From positions 2,914,001 to 2,978,000 of the forward strand of contig NZ_JAPEMU010000001.1 in assembly GCF_026342405.1 (NCBI RefSeq): a DNA stretch of 64,000 bases, given 5' to 3'. Origin of the DNA: Kitasatospora sp. NBC_00240 (GTDB lineage Bacteria; Actinomycetota; Actinomycetes; Streptomycetales; Streptomycetaceae). The notes beneath the pieces were generated by a model. That model saw only the letters and a program-made list of their open reading frames with translations. It was not told the origin of the DNA and made no database searches. Positions 34,597-42,120 of this stretch are shown one piece after another. The first letter of the stretch is position 1. Each line of letters begins with the position of its first letter. The translations under genes were made by a program, and so were the position numbers.

Positions 34597-35913
34597 GTGA
34601 CAACCACCACCAACAAGCTGACGCAGCACCGTTACTACCTCTCCGAGGAGGAGCTGCCGAAGCGCTGGTACAACCTGGCCGTCGATCTGCCCTACGACAT
34701 CGAGCCGCACCTCCACCCGAAGGAGGACCGGGTCGCCGAGGAGGCGGACTTCGACTGGCTGTGGCCCACCGAGTGCCTGAAGATCGAGCTCCTCAAGGGG
34801 CACTACGCCACCGACTCGTGGATCGACGTGCCGGAGCCGGTGCTCGCGGCCTACGCGCGGTTCCGTCCCTCGCCGCTGGTCCGCGCCCGGGGCCTGGAGG
34901 AGTACCTCGACACCCCGCACCGGATCTTCTACAAGCGCGAGGACCTCAACCCGGGCGGCAGCCACAAGTTCAACACCGCGCTCGCGCAGGCCTACTACGC
35001 GGCACAGGACGGCGTGGAGACGCTGGTCACCGACACCGGGGCCGGTCAGTGGGGCACGGCACTGGCCCTCGCCTGCGCCACCTTCGGGCTGAAGCTGAAG
35101 GTCTTCATGGTCCGCAAGAGCTTCGATGAGAAGCCCTACCGGCGGAACCTGATGCGGATGCTGGGCGCCGAGGTGATCTCCTCGCCCAGCACGATGACGT
35201 CCACCGGGCGCGGCGTCCTCGAACGCGACCCGAACAGCCCCGGCAGCCTGGGCATCGGCATGGCCGAAGCGGTCGAGCTGGTCCGCACCGACCCGACCCA
35301 CCGGCTGGCGCTGGGCTGCATGTCGTACTACGCGGCGCTGCACCAGACCGTCATCGGCCTGGAGACCCAGGCCCAGCTGGCGCAGGCGGGCGTCTCCGCG
35401 GACGTGCTGGTCGGCTGCGTGGGCGGCGGCAGCAACTTCACCGGCTTCGTGGCACCGTTCGTCACCGGCGACGACGTCCCGCTCTGCATCGCCGCCGAGC
35501 CGTCGTCCGTGCCCACCCTCACCAAGGGCGAGTTCCGGTACGACTGGGCCGACTACGAGCGCCAGACCCCGCGCATCCCGATGTACACCCTGGGCAGCGA
35601 CTTCGTGCCGCCGCCGATCCACTCGGGCGGCCTGCGCTACCACGGCAAGACGCCGATCCTGTCGAGCCTGGTCAAGAACGGACTCGTCACGCCCCGCTCG
35701 TTCGACCAGCAGGACGTCTTCGAGGCCGGCCGGCTCTTCCTGCGGACGGAGGGCGTGCTGCCCGCTCCCGAGAGCTCGCACGCGATCCTCGCCGCGATCA
35801 AGGAGGTGCGCAACACCCCGGCGGGCGACCGGCCGAAGAACATCGCGATCTGCCTGAGCGGGCACGGCTACCTGGACCTCCAGGGGTACGCGGATGTCCT
35901 CGACCTGGGCTGA
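34597..35913 (+). CDS. TrpB2-like PLP-dependent tryptophan synthase beta-chain homologue
   Basis: A 438-residue fold-type II PLP enzyme of the TrpB2 class, longer than standard TrpB at the N-terminus. The PLP lysine lies in EDLNPGGSHKFNTAL near residue 125; ETLVTDTGAGQWGTALA follows, and the phosphate-binding loop is CVGGGSNF near 273. No trpA is nearby. TrpB joins serine-derived aminoacrylate with indole-like nucleophiles, so here it may build a beta-substituted amino acid or heteroaromatic precursor. GTG at 34597 with GAGGGG ten bases upstream. The stop lies 20 bp inside the next gene. Confidence 0.85.
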   Translation: MTTTTNKLTQHRYYLSEEELPKRWYNLAVDLPYDIEPHLHPKEDRVAEEADFDWLWPTECLKIELLKGHYATDSWIDVPEPVLAAYARFRPSPLVRARGLEEYLDTPHRIFYKREDLNPGGSHKFNTALAQAYYAAQDGVETLVTDTGAGQWGTALALACATFGLKLKVFMVRKSFDEKPYRRNLMRMLGAEVISSPSTMTSTGRGVLERDPNSPGSLGIGMAEAVELVRTDPTHRLALGCMSYYAALHQTVIGLETQAQLAQAGVSADVLVGCVGGGSNFTGFVAPFVTGDDVPLCIAAEPSSVPTLTKGEFRYDWADYERQTPRIPMYTLGSDFVPPPIHSGGLRYHGKTPILSSLVKNGLVTPRSFDQQDVFEAGRLFLRTEGVLPAPESSHAILAAIKEVRNTPAGDRPKNIAICLSGHGYLDLQGYADVLDLG

Positions 35914-36955
35914 GGACGCGCATCCGGCAGCGGTCGAGATCTCGGCCCCGGCCCGGGTGCACGTCACCCTGATCGAGATGAACGGCTCCGGTGAACGCCT
36001 CGACGGGAGCGTGGGATTCGCGCTGGACGAGCCGCGGCTGCGGCTGCGGCTCGTCCGGGCCGACCTGCTCGACTGCACCGGCGGCACCGCCGCCGAGCAC
36101 GCCGCGCTGGCCGCCGAGGTCACCCGGGCGGCAGTCGCGCTCGGGGTGAAGGACACGGTGCGCGTGCACCTGCTCTCCGGCATCCCGGCGCACCAGGGCT
36201 TCGGCTCGGGCACACAGCTGAGGCTGGCCGTGCTCGAGGGCCTGGCCCACGTGAACGGACGCGTGCTCGCGCACCCCGAGCTGGTGGCACTGTCCGGGCG
36301 CGGCGGCACCTCGGGCATCGGGGTGCACGCGTTCCGGCACGGCGGCCTGCTGGTCGACGGCGGGCACCTGCGCCGGCACAAGGCGGCCTTCGCACCCAGC
36401 CGGTTCGCCGAGGCGACGGCCACCACGGGGGCCTCGCTCCCGCCGGTGCTGTACGCCGGCCACCCGCCGGAGCACTGGGGCGTCGTGCTGGCCGTGCCGA
36501 AGGGGCTGTCGGGGCTGGAGGGCGCGGCGGAGCGGGAGTTCATGGCCGCGAACACCCCGGTGCCGCTCCCCGAGGTGCACGAGGTCAGCCACACCGTGCT
36601 GATGGGGCTGCTCCCCGCGCTGGTGGAGCAGGACCTCCCCGCGTTCGGAAGCGCCCTGACCGCCCTGCAGGACGTCGGCTGGAAGCGGCGGCACTGGGAC
36701 CGGCCCGAACTGCGGCCCTGGCGGCGGCTGGTGGACATCCTCACCGCCGCCGGGGCGGTCGGCGGCGGCCTGAGCTCGACCGGCCCGCTGGTCTACGGGC
36801 TGTACGACCGGACCCGGCACGACGACCGGGCCCTGCAGGAGCGGATCGCCACCGCCGCGGGCCGGGCGGGGCTCCCGCTGGAGTCGGTCCGCACCACCCG
36901 GTTCGGCACACCGGCGACCGTTGAAACTCTCGGAGGAACAGGCGTGGCACGATGA
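35894..36955 (+). CDS. beta-RFAP synthase / ForT-like C-riboside-forming enzyme
   Basis: A 353-residue GHMP-fold protein matching beta-ribofuranosylaminobenzene 5'-phosphate synthase. Seen: ISAPARVHVTLIEMNG at the N-terminus, GIPAHQGFGSGTQLRLAV near residue 97, LSGRGGTSGIGVHAFRHGGLLVDGGH near 133, and VGGGLSSTGPLVYGL near 290. The archaeal enzyme joins PRPP to an aromatic acid with decarboxylation, forming a C-C ribosyl bond; ForT and PyfQ do the equivalent step in formycin and pyrazofurin synthesis. This is the strongest clue that the product contains a C-riboside or C-nucleoside. It overlaps both the TrpB-like and radical SAM genes. Confidence 0.85.
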   Translation: MSSTWAEDAHPAAVEISAPARVHVTLIEMNGSGERLDGSVGFALDEPRLRLRLVRADLLDCTGGTAAEHAALAAEVTRAAVALGVKDTVRVHLLSGIPAHQGFGSGTQLRLAVLEGLAHVNGRVLAHPELVALSGRGGTSGIGVHAFRHGGLLVDGGHLRRHKAAFAPSRFAEATATTGASLPPVLYAGHPPEHWGVVLAVPKGLSGLEGAAEREFMAANTPVPLPEVHEVSHTVLMGLLPALVEQDLPAFGSALTALQDVGWKRRHWDRPELRPWRRLVDILTAAGAVGGGLSSTGPLVYGLYDRTRHDDRALQERIATAAGRAGLPLESVRTTRFGTPATVETLGGTGVAR

Positions 36956-38259
36956 ACGAGACCGAACTTGAAGAGATCGAGCGCGACTACGTCCGCTGGT
37001 ACCCGGCCCGGATCGGCTCCCTGGGAGCCGAACAGGCCTGGTCGCGCCCGACCATGGGGCTGTACGCGCACATCCCGTACTGCGCCCACCGCTGCCACTT
37101 CTGCAAGTACAAGGTGCGGGTCGGCGACGACCTGCGCGACGAGATGGACGACTTCCTCGACGCCATGGAGCGCGAGATCGGGACGGTCCGGGGGCGGCCG
37201 CAGGTCGCCGACCGGAAGCTGGACGTGGTCTTCATCGGCGGCGGCACCCCGTCGCTGCTCGAACCCCGTCAGCTGCAGCGGCTGCTCGACCTGATCAACG
37301 ACTCCTTCGAGCTGACCGCGGACTGCGAGTTCAGCATGGAGTGGAGCCCGGCGTCGCTCAGCGCGGAGAAGCTGGCGATGTTCCGGGCGGCGGGCGGCAA
37401 CCGGCTGAGCATCGGCGTCCAGTCCTTCAACGACGACGTCCTCAAGGAGATCGGCCGCGACCACACCGCCGCCGAGGCGCGGGAGGCCCTGCGCCTCGCG
37501 CGGGAGGCGGGCTTCGACAACATCAACCTCGATCTGATCTACCGCCTTCCGGGGCAGACGGTGGAGGACGTCCGCGAGTCCGTCCGGCAGGCGCTCGCGT
37601 GCGGCCCCGCCCACGTCAGCGTGTACCCGCTGTGGATCCGCGAGGCCACCGTGCTCTGGTCGCGCCTGCAGGCCGGGGAGCTGGAACTGCCCTCCGAGGC
37701 CGTCGAGGAGGAGATGTTCGCCGCCGCGTGCGAGATCTTCGAGGAGCACGGCTTCGAGCACTACAACGTCTTCGACTTCGTCCGGCGCGGCACCCCGAGG
37801 TGCCGCTACACCGAACTCCAGTGGGAGGACGGCGAGTGGGTCGGGCTCGGCCCGAGCGCGGTGACGTACGTGGACGGCCGGCACACCATCAACTCGTACT
37901 CCATCGGCGACTACATCAAGCAGGCGAACGCCACCGGGGCGGCGACCGCGGCCGGAGCGGTGCTCGACGTCGCGGCCCGGATGCGCCGCACCATGATGTT
38001 CGGGCTCCGGATGGACCCGTTCGACACCGAGCGGTTCCGCCGTCAGTACGGCGTCGGGGTCGACACCGTCTTCGGCCCGGAGCTCGCGCAGCTGCTGGAC
38101 CAAGGCCTGATCCGGCGCGACGGCACGCTGCTGCGCCTCACCGCCGCCGGGGTCCGGCGGATCAACAACATCGGCAAGCTCTTCTACGAGGCCCCCGAGG
38201 ACCGGCAGTCCCTCGGGCTGTCCCGCCGGGGCCTGCCGATCGTCGAGGTGGACAAGTGA
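36952..38259 (+). CDS. HemN/HemW-like radical SAM enzyme
   Basis: A 435-residue radical SAM protein with the HemN-type layout: CAHRCHFC cluster motif (CxxxCxxC) near residue 44, the GGGTPSLL motif near 92, NRLSIGVQSFNDDVLKEIGR near 147, NLDLIYRLPGQT near 190 and a C-terminal winged-helix-like part. Oxygen-independent coproporphyrinogen oxidases share this layout, as do cluster enzymes for C-methylation or cyclopropanation. No haem genes are nearby, so a tailoring role is likelier. ATG overlaps the previous stop by 4 bp. Confidence 0.85.
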   Translation: MNETELEEIERDYVRWYPARIGSLGAEQAWSRPTMGLYAHIPYCAHRCHFCKYKVRVGDDLRDEMDDFLDAMEREIGTVRGRPQVADRKLDVVFIGGGTPSLLEPRQLQRLLDLINDSFELTADCEFSMEWSPASLSAEKLAMFRAAGGNRLSIGVQSFNDDVLKEIGRDHTAAEAREALRLAREAGFDNINLDLIYRLPGQTVEDVRESVRQALACGPAHVSVYPLWIREATVLWSRLQAGELELPSEAVEEEMFAAACEIFEEHGFEHYNVFDFVRRGTPRCRYTELQWEDGEWVGLGPSAVTYVDGRHTINSYSIGDYIKQANATGAATAAGAVLDVAARMRRTMMFGLRMDPFDTERFRRQYGVGVDTVFGPELAQLLDQGLIRRDGTLLRLTAAGVRRINNIGKLFYEAPEDRQSLGLSRRGLPIVEVDK

Positions 38260-39185
38260 CCTCCCGCCGGGTCGTGGGTCTGGGCCTGGTGATGGCCGAC
38301 CTGCTGGTCCGCTGCTCCGAGCTGCCCGGCCCCGAGACCGACCCGCGGGTCGGCTCGGTGGACCTGCGGGTCGGCGGGGCCACCGCGAACGTGCTGACCG
38401 GCCTGCGGCGCCTCGGCCACGAGGTGTCGCTGGCCGGTGCCGTGGGCGACGACCAGCTGGGGCGCTTCCTGCTGGACGCACTCGCCGAGGCCGGCGTGGA
38501 CACCCGGTACGTCACGGTGGCCAGGTCCTCCAGCCCCACCTGCATGGTCCTGGAGACGCCGACGGCCGGGGTGCGGTCGCCCGCCCGCACCCTGCTCTGG
38601 CACCTGCCCGAGGGGCTGGAGGACGCCTTGGTCCTGGACCGGCGCGCGCTGGACGAGTTGGTCGCGGGGGCCGGCGCCGTCCACGTCAACGGACGCTTCC
38701 CCGAGGCCGCGGCGCGCCTGTGCGCCGCGGCCCGCGCCGCCGACCGGACGGTGTCGCTCAACATCGGGCGCGGTGACGTCGCGCAGGGCGCGGACGCGCT
38801 CGTCCGGTACGCCGACGTGCTGGTCGTGTCGGACGAGTGGGCCCGCGCCCGCACCGGGCTGTCCGCCCCCGCCGAGGCCTGCCGCGCCCTGGCGGCCACC
38901 ACCGGGGCCCGCCTGGTGTCGGTGACCGCCGGAGCCGGCGGGAGCTGGACGGCGCCGAGCCGTGGCCTGCCGGCGCACACCCCCGCGGTGACCCCGACGG
39001 GCGGGGTCGTCACCACGGTGGGCGCCGGGGACGCCTACCACGCCGGCCTCCTCGCCGCCCACCTGTCGGGGCTGGACCTCGCGGCCGCCGCCCGGCGGGG
39101 CGCGGCCGAGGCGGCCCGGCACTGTGCGGCCGCCGTGTCCCACGCGCCGCGGACCGCGACCGAGCCGAAGGAGCGGGTGGCGTGA
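38256..39185 (+). CDS. PfkB-family (ribokinase-like) sugar or nucleoside kinase
   Basis: A 309-residue PfkB kinase. N-terminal GGATANVLTGLRRLGHEVSLAGAVGDDQLG and C-terminal GGVVTTVGAGDAYHAGL with the catalytic aspartate of the GAGD motif. Ribokinase, adenosine kinase and similar enzymes have this form. In this operon it could phosphorylate, or salvage, a ribosylated intermediate. Coupled by GTGA overlaps on both sides. Confidence 0.87.
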   Translation: MTSRRVVGLGLVMADLLVRCSELPGPETDPRVGSVDLRVGGATANVLTGLRRLGHEVSLAGAVGDDQLGRFLLDALAEAGVDTRYVTVARSSSPTCMVLETPTAGVRSPARTLLWHLPEGLEDALVLDRRALDELVAGAGAVHVNGRFPEAAARLCAAARAADRTVSLNIGRGDVAQGADALVRYADVLVVSDEWARARTGLSAPAEACRALAATTGARLVSVTAGAGGSWTAPSRGLPAHTPAVTPTGGVVTTVGAGDAYHAGLLAAHLSGLDLAAAARRGAAEAARHCAAAVSHAPRTATEPKERVA

Positions 39186-40024
39186 TCGGGACGAAGCAGC
39201 TGGCCGCGACCTTCGGCGCCGAAGTCCTGGGCGTCGACCTGGGTTCGGACGCCGTCGCCGGGCAGGCCGCCGAACTGCGCGCCGCGCTGCACCGGCACCA
39301 GGTACTGCTCTTCCGCGGGGGGTGCTCGGGGCCGGACGAACAGCTCCGGATCACCGAACTGTTCGGACGGGTGGCCCCGCCCTGGACCACCAGCCACGCG
39401 CACCCGGCGGACCCGCGGATCGAGGTCTTCCAGGAGTCGCCGCCGCGCGCCCACCGCCGACCCTCGGAGCACTGGCACTCCGACGCATCGTTCCTCGAAC
39501 TGCCCACCGATGCCACGGTGTTGCACGCGCTCACCGTGCCCGAGCAGGGCGGTCAGACGGCGTTCACCGACACCAGGGCGGCCCTGGCCGGGCTGCCGGC
39601 GGCGCTGCGGGCCCGGGTGGAACGGCTCACAGCGGTGCACGACTTCGGCAGCCGGTTCTCCGCGCTGCGCGAGAAGGCGGCCCGGGTCAGCACCGAGGGG
39701 GCCGTCCGCGAGCGCGCCGGGTTCCCGCCCGTACGCCATCCGCTGGTCCGGGAGCACCCGGTGACCGGAGAGCCGGCGCTGTACCTCAACGAACTCTGCC
39801 TGGACCACGTCGAGGGCCTGGCACCGGACGAGAGCGGGCGGCTGCTCGCCGAGCTGTACGAGCGGACCCTGCGACCGCAGTGGCAGTACAGGCACCGGTG
39901 GCAGGTCGGCGACGTCCTGGTGTGGGACAACCCCTCGCTGCTGCACCGCGGTCACCAGGTGCCCGCCGGTCAGCGCCGGCTGCTGCACCGCACCACGGCC
40001 GAGTACCGGGAGCGACGGCCGTGA
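39182..40024 (+). CDS. TauD/TfdA-family 2-oxoglutarate dioxygenase
   Basis: A 280-residue TauD-type protein. HxD in EHWHSDASF near residue 98, the substrate-facing TVLHALTVPEQGGQTAFTDTRAA, LYLNELCLDHVEGL, and the distal histidine and arginine region WDNPSLLHRGHQVPAGQRRLLHRT. It is the second non-haem iron dioxygenase of the cluster after the PhyH enzyme. Role: hydroxylation or oxidative modification. GTG coupled to the PfkB gene stop. Confidence 0.88.
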   Translation: MIGTKQLAATFGAEVLGVDLGSDAVAGQAAELRAALHRHQVLLFRGGCSGPDEQLRITELFGRVAPPWTTSHAHPADPRIEVFQESPPRAHRRPSEHWHSDASFLELPTDATVLHALTVPEQGGQTAFTDTRAALAGLPAALRARVERLTAVHDFGSRFSALREKAARVSTEGAVRERAGFPPVRHPLVREHPVTGEPALYLNELCLDHVEGLAPDESGRLLAELYERTLRPQWQYRHRWQVGDVLVWDNPSLLHRGHQVPAGQRRLLHRTTAEYRERRP

Positions 40025-40686
40025 GCGGGCAGGAGTGGCGGTTGGCGCTGACCCCGCACGGGCTGCCGGGACGCCTGATCGCCTTCGACGGGGTGGACGG
40101 CAGCGGCAAGACCACCACGACCAGGCTGACCAGGGCGTTCCTGCGCTCCCGAGGGGCGGTGGTCCGCGGCTTCAAACTGCCCTCGCGGGAGCTGAAGCGG
40201 ACGGCGTGGTTCGTGCGGTACAACGCGGACCCGCTGGGGGCGGGCCGAACCGGGGACGTCGACCCGGTGGCGATGTGCAGCATGGTGCTGGGCGACCGGC
40301 TGCTGACGGTCCGCCGGACCATCCTGCCGCTGCTGCGGGCCGGGCACACCGTGGTGGCCGACCGGTACCTGTTCACCCCGCTGGGCGAGCTGCTGGTGCA
40401 CGGCCTCACCCCGCGGGAGCGCTCCGTGGTGGAGCCGCTGGTCAGCTGCTTCCCCCGGCCCGACCTGGCGGTGTTCACCGACGTGACGGCGGACCAGGCG
40501 ATGGCCCGGGTGCGCAGCCGGCCGGCCGAGGCGGACGACGCGCTGCCCCCGGAGGTCTACGTGCGCCGGGTGGCCGCGTTCCGTGCGCTGGCGGAGTCGA
40601 ACGAGGGGGTCCTGCTGGACACCTCGCTCGGGGTCCGCGAGACGTTCCGGCTCCTCACGCCGCGGCTGACCGCTCGACTGCCGTGA
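40021..40686 (+). CDS. Thymidylate-kinase-like P-loop kinase
   Basis: A 221-residue protein with P-loop FDGVDGSGKTTTT near residue 25, VVADRYLFTPLGEL near 117 and a C-terminal LID-like arginine-rich part (MARVRSRPAEADD). It resembles dTMP kinases but differs in the substrate region (long insert FKLPSRELKRTAWFVRYNADPLGAG). It may phosphorylate a nucleotide-like intermediate or the peptide conjugate. GTG coupled to the dioxygenase gene. The micro-genes begin 61 bp after its stop. Confidence 0.78.
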   Translation: MSGQEWRLALTPHGLPGRLIAFDGVDGSGKTTTTRLTRAFLRSRGAVVRGFKLPSRELKRTAWFVRYNADPLGAGRTGDVDPVAMCSMVLGDRLLTVRRTILPLLRAGHTVVADRYLFTPLGELLVHGLTPRERSVVEPLVSCFPRPDLAVFTDVTADQAMARVRSRPAEADDALPPEVYVRRVAAFRALAESNEGVLLDTSLGVRETFRLLTPRLTARLP

Positions 40687-40747
40687 CGGCACACAGATTT
40701 GGGGGCGGAGACGCCGCCCTCGCCCACCGACGGGGAGGTGAATCCAG

Positions 40748-40801
40748 ATGAACTTCGACATCAAGAAGTCCGAGAAGACCAACAACTCCAAGGCCCTCTG
40801 A
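40748..40801 (+). CDS. Candidate precursor peptide 1, MNFDIKKSEKTNNSKAL
   Basis: A 17-residue micro-gene with ATG at 40748 and TGA at 40799-40801. GGGGAGGTG ends seven bases before the ATG, a strong ribosome binding site. The peptide is hydrophilic and lysine-rich, without cysteine, proline or signal sequence. The next unit repeats the same peptide. It follows the kinase gene in the rightward operon, with a hairpin leader (GGGCGG/CCGCCC, 40703-40719). Most likely a ribosomal precursor, scaffold or substrate for the cluster enzymes; a regulatory leader peptide is possible but would not explain two copies with free-standing translation signals. Confidence 0.75.
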   Translation: MNFDIKKSEKTNNSKAL

Positions 40802-40866
40802 CCCACGGCCTGCAGCTTCGGGGGCGGGAGCCCCGCCCCCGCCCATCGACCGGGAGGTGAATCCGG

Positions 40867-40923
40867 ATGAACTTCGACATCAAGAAGTCCGAGAAGACCA
40901 ACAACTCGAAGGCCGTGGCCTGA
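40867..40923 (+). CDS. Candidate precursor peptide 2, MNFDIKKSEKTNNSKAVA
   Basis: An 18-residue micro-gene, ATG at 40867, TGA at 40921-40923, again preceded by CGGGAGGTG ending seven bases before the start. The first 16 residues equal those of peptide 1; the C-terminus is VA instead of L. A 9-bp perfect hairpin (GGGGGCGGG/CCCGCCCCC, 40820-40840) lies 27 bp before it. Variation limited to the C-terminal tail, with the rest fixed, suggests that most of the sequence is recognised or modified. Confidence 0.76.
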   Translation: MNFDIKKSEKTNNSKAVA

Positions 40924-40951
40924 CCAAGGGCCGGTAGGTCCGCATGAACGA

Positions 40952-41000
40952 CGCGGCGGATGTCCGGGGCACCGGATGAGAGTCCCGGGCATCCGCCGCG
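40952..41000 (+). terminator. Hairpin terminator or attenuator after the micro-genes
   Basis: CGCGGCGGATG (40952-40962) and CATCCGCCGCG (40990-41000) form an 11-bp perfect stem that continues through a one-base mismatch into CCGGG/CCCGG. It lies 29 bp after micro-gene 2 and before the nucleotidyltransferase gene. Partial termination or transcript protection here would raise expression of the micro-genes relative to what follows. Confidence 0.7.
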
Positions 41001-41025
41001 CCCTTCCTCCCGGGAGCATTCGTCG

Positions 41026-42111
41026 ATGGCTGACAATTTCGAACACAGGATTCCGGACCGCCAGGTGACCGCCGCCGAGCGGGCCGAGGCGGTCCGGGTC
41101 GTGACGGACGTGCTGGCGGACGACTGCGAGGCCGCGTTCATCGTGGGCAGCCTCTCCGTCGGGCTGGGCCACGCGGAGTCCGACGTGGACATCGTCGCCG
41201 TGCGCGGCGACGCCACCGCGGACCGAACCCGGCAGCACGTGGTCGACGGGCGGCGGTTCGACCTGCTGACCGTCAGCACGGCCGAGTGGACCCGGCGCAC
41301 GGAGCTCATGAGCTCCTACCGGATCTCGACCGGCGACCGCACCCAGGGCAATCTGGACCACAAGGAAATGATCAAGGTGGTGCGGTACGCCGTGGCCACC
41401 CGGCTCGGCATCGGCCGCACCCCCGAGCTCGCCGGGCCGGACCTCGACACCGTGGCCCGGGTGATGATCTACCACCACTCCCAGCAGGCCTCCTCCTTCG
41501 CCGAGGACGCTTACGGCGCGCTGGCGGTCGACGACCACTACACCGCGCTGGCCGCGGCGGACGAGGCCGTCAAAGCCGGGATCGAGGCCGTGCTGACCGC
41601 GGAGCGCTCCCTGTACGTCGGCCCCAAGTTCCTGCTGCGCCGCGCCGCCCGATCACCGCTGCTGGCACCGATGTTCGAGTCCGTCTGGGCGCTCCGGTAC
41701 GGGCAGGTGCCGCTGGACGGGCTGGCGGCGTCGGCCGCCCGGCTGGCCCCGGAGCGGCTCTTCCTGGCCGCCGGCCTGATCGCGTTCGCGGCCACCACCG
41801 GCTGGGACGGCACCACGGGCGGCCCCGCCCTGCCGGACTTCTTCTCCCCCGCCCGGCCGGGCGCGCCCCTGCGCGACCCCTTCCATGGGCTGATGCGGTT
41901 CACCGACGGCTTCATCCTGGCGGGCCCCAACATCGCCTACGAGCTGACCGACGCGATGGCCCTGCTCTGGTCCAGGTGCAACGGGGCCGACCTCGCGCAG
42001 CTGCACGCGGAATTCGTCCGGGACATCGATCCGGACGTGACCGTCGAGGTCCTCGAGGGCGCCCTCGCGGCTCTCCACGGCATGGGAGTCATCAGTTTTC
42101 ATGGCAACTAG
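41026..42111 (+). CDS. Nucleotidyltransferase-fold protein
   Basis: A 361-residue protein whose N-terminal domain has the polymerase-beta-like nucleotidyltransferase signature AFIVGSLSVGLGHAESDVDIVAV (G-S-x9-S-D-x-D) near residue 35. The remaining 270 residues are mostly helical and unassigned, larger than MNT-type antitoxins and similar in outline to antibiotic nucleotidyltransferases. It may transfer a nucleotide to the product, as a biosynthetic or self-protection step. ATG at 41026 with GGGAG upstream. It ends 9 bp before the ABC transporter ATPase gene. Confidence 0.72.
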   Translation: MADNFEHRIPDRQVTAAERAEAVRVVTDVLADDCEAAFIVGSLSVGLGHAESDVDIVAVRGDATADRTRQHVVDGRRFDLLTVSTAEWTRRTELMSSYRISTGDRTQGNLDHKEMIKVVRYAVATRLGIGRTPELAGPDLDTVARVMIYHHSQQASSFAEDAYGALAVDDHYTALAAADEAVKAGIEAVLTAERSLYVGPKFLLRRAARSPLLAPMFESVWALRYGQVPLDGLAASAARLAPERLFLAAGLIAFAATTGWDGTTGGPALPDFFSPARPGAPLRDPFHGLMRFTDGFILAGPNIAYELTDAMALLWSRCNGADLAQLHAEFVRDIDPDVTVEVLEGALAALHGMGVISFHGN

Positions 42112-42120
42112 GAGGAAGCG

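Larger units (their letters stand above)
40693..40923 (+). repeat. 119-bp-period tandem duplication containing two micro-genes
   Basis: Two units, about 40693-40801 and 40812-40923, each hold a GC hairpin, a GAGGTGAATCC ribosome binding region and a micro-gene. The coding parts differ at one silent base over the first 16 codons, while the hairpin arms differ but remain paired. That pattern suggests selection on both peptide and structure. Confidence 0.9.

Noticed and set aside
40748..40923. Micro-genes as transcription-attenuation leader peptides
   Set aside because: Two copies with independent ribosome binding sites, no run of a single regulatory codon, and a position after six enzyme genes rather than at an operon head make this unlikely, though not impossible.
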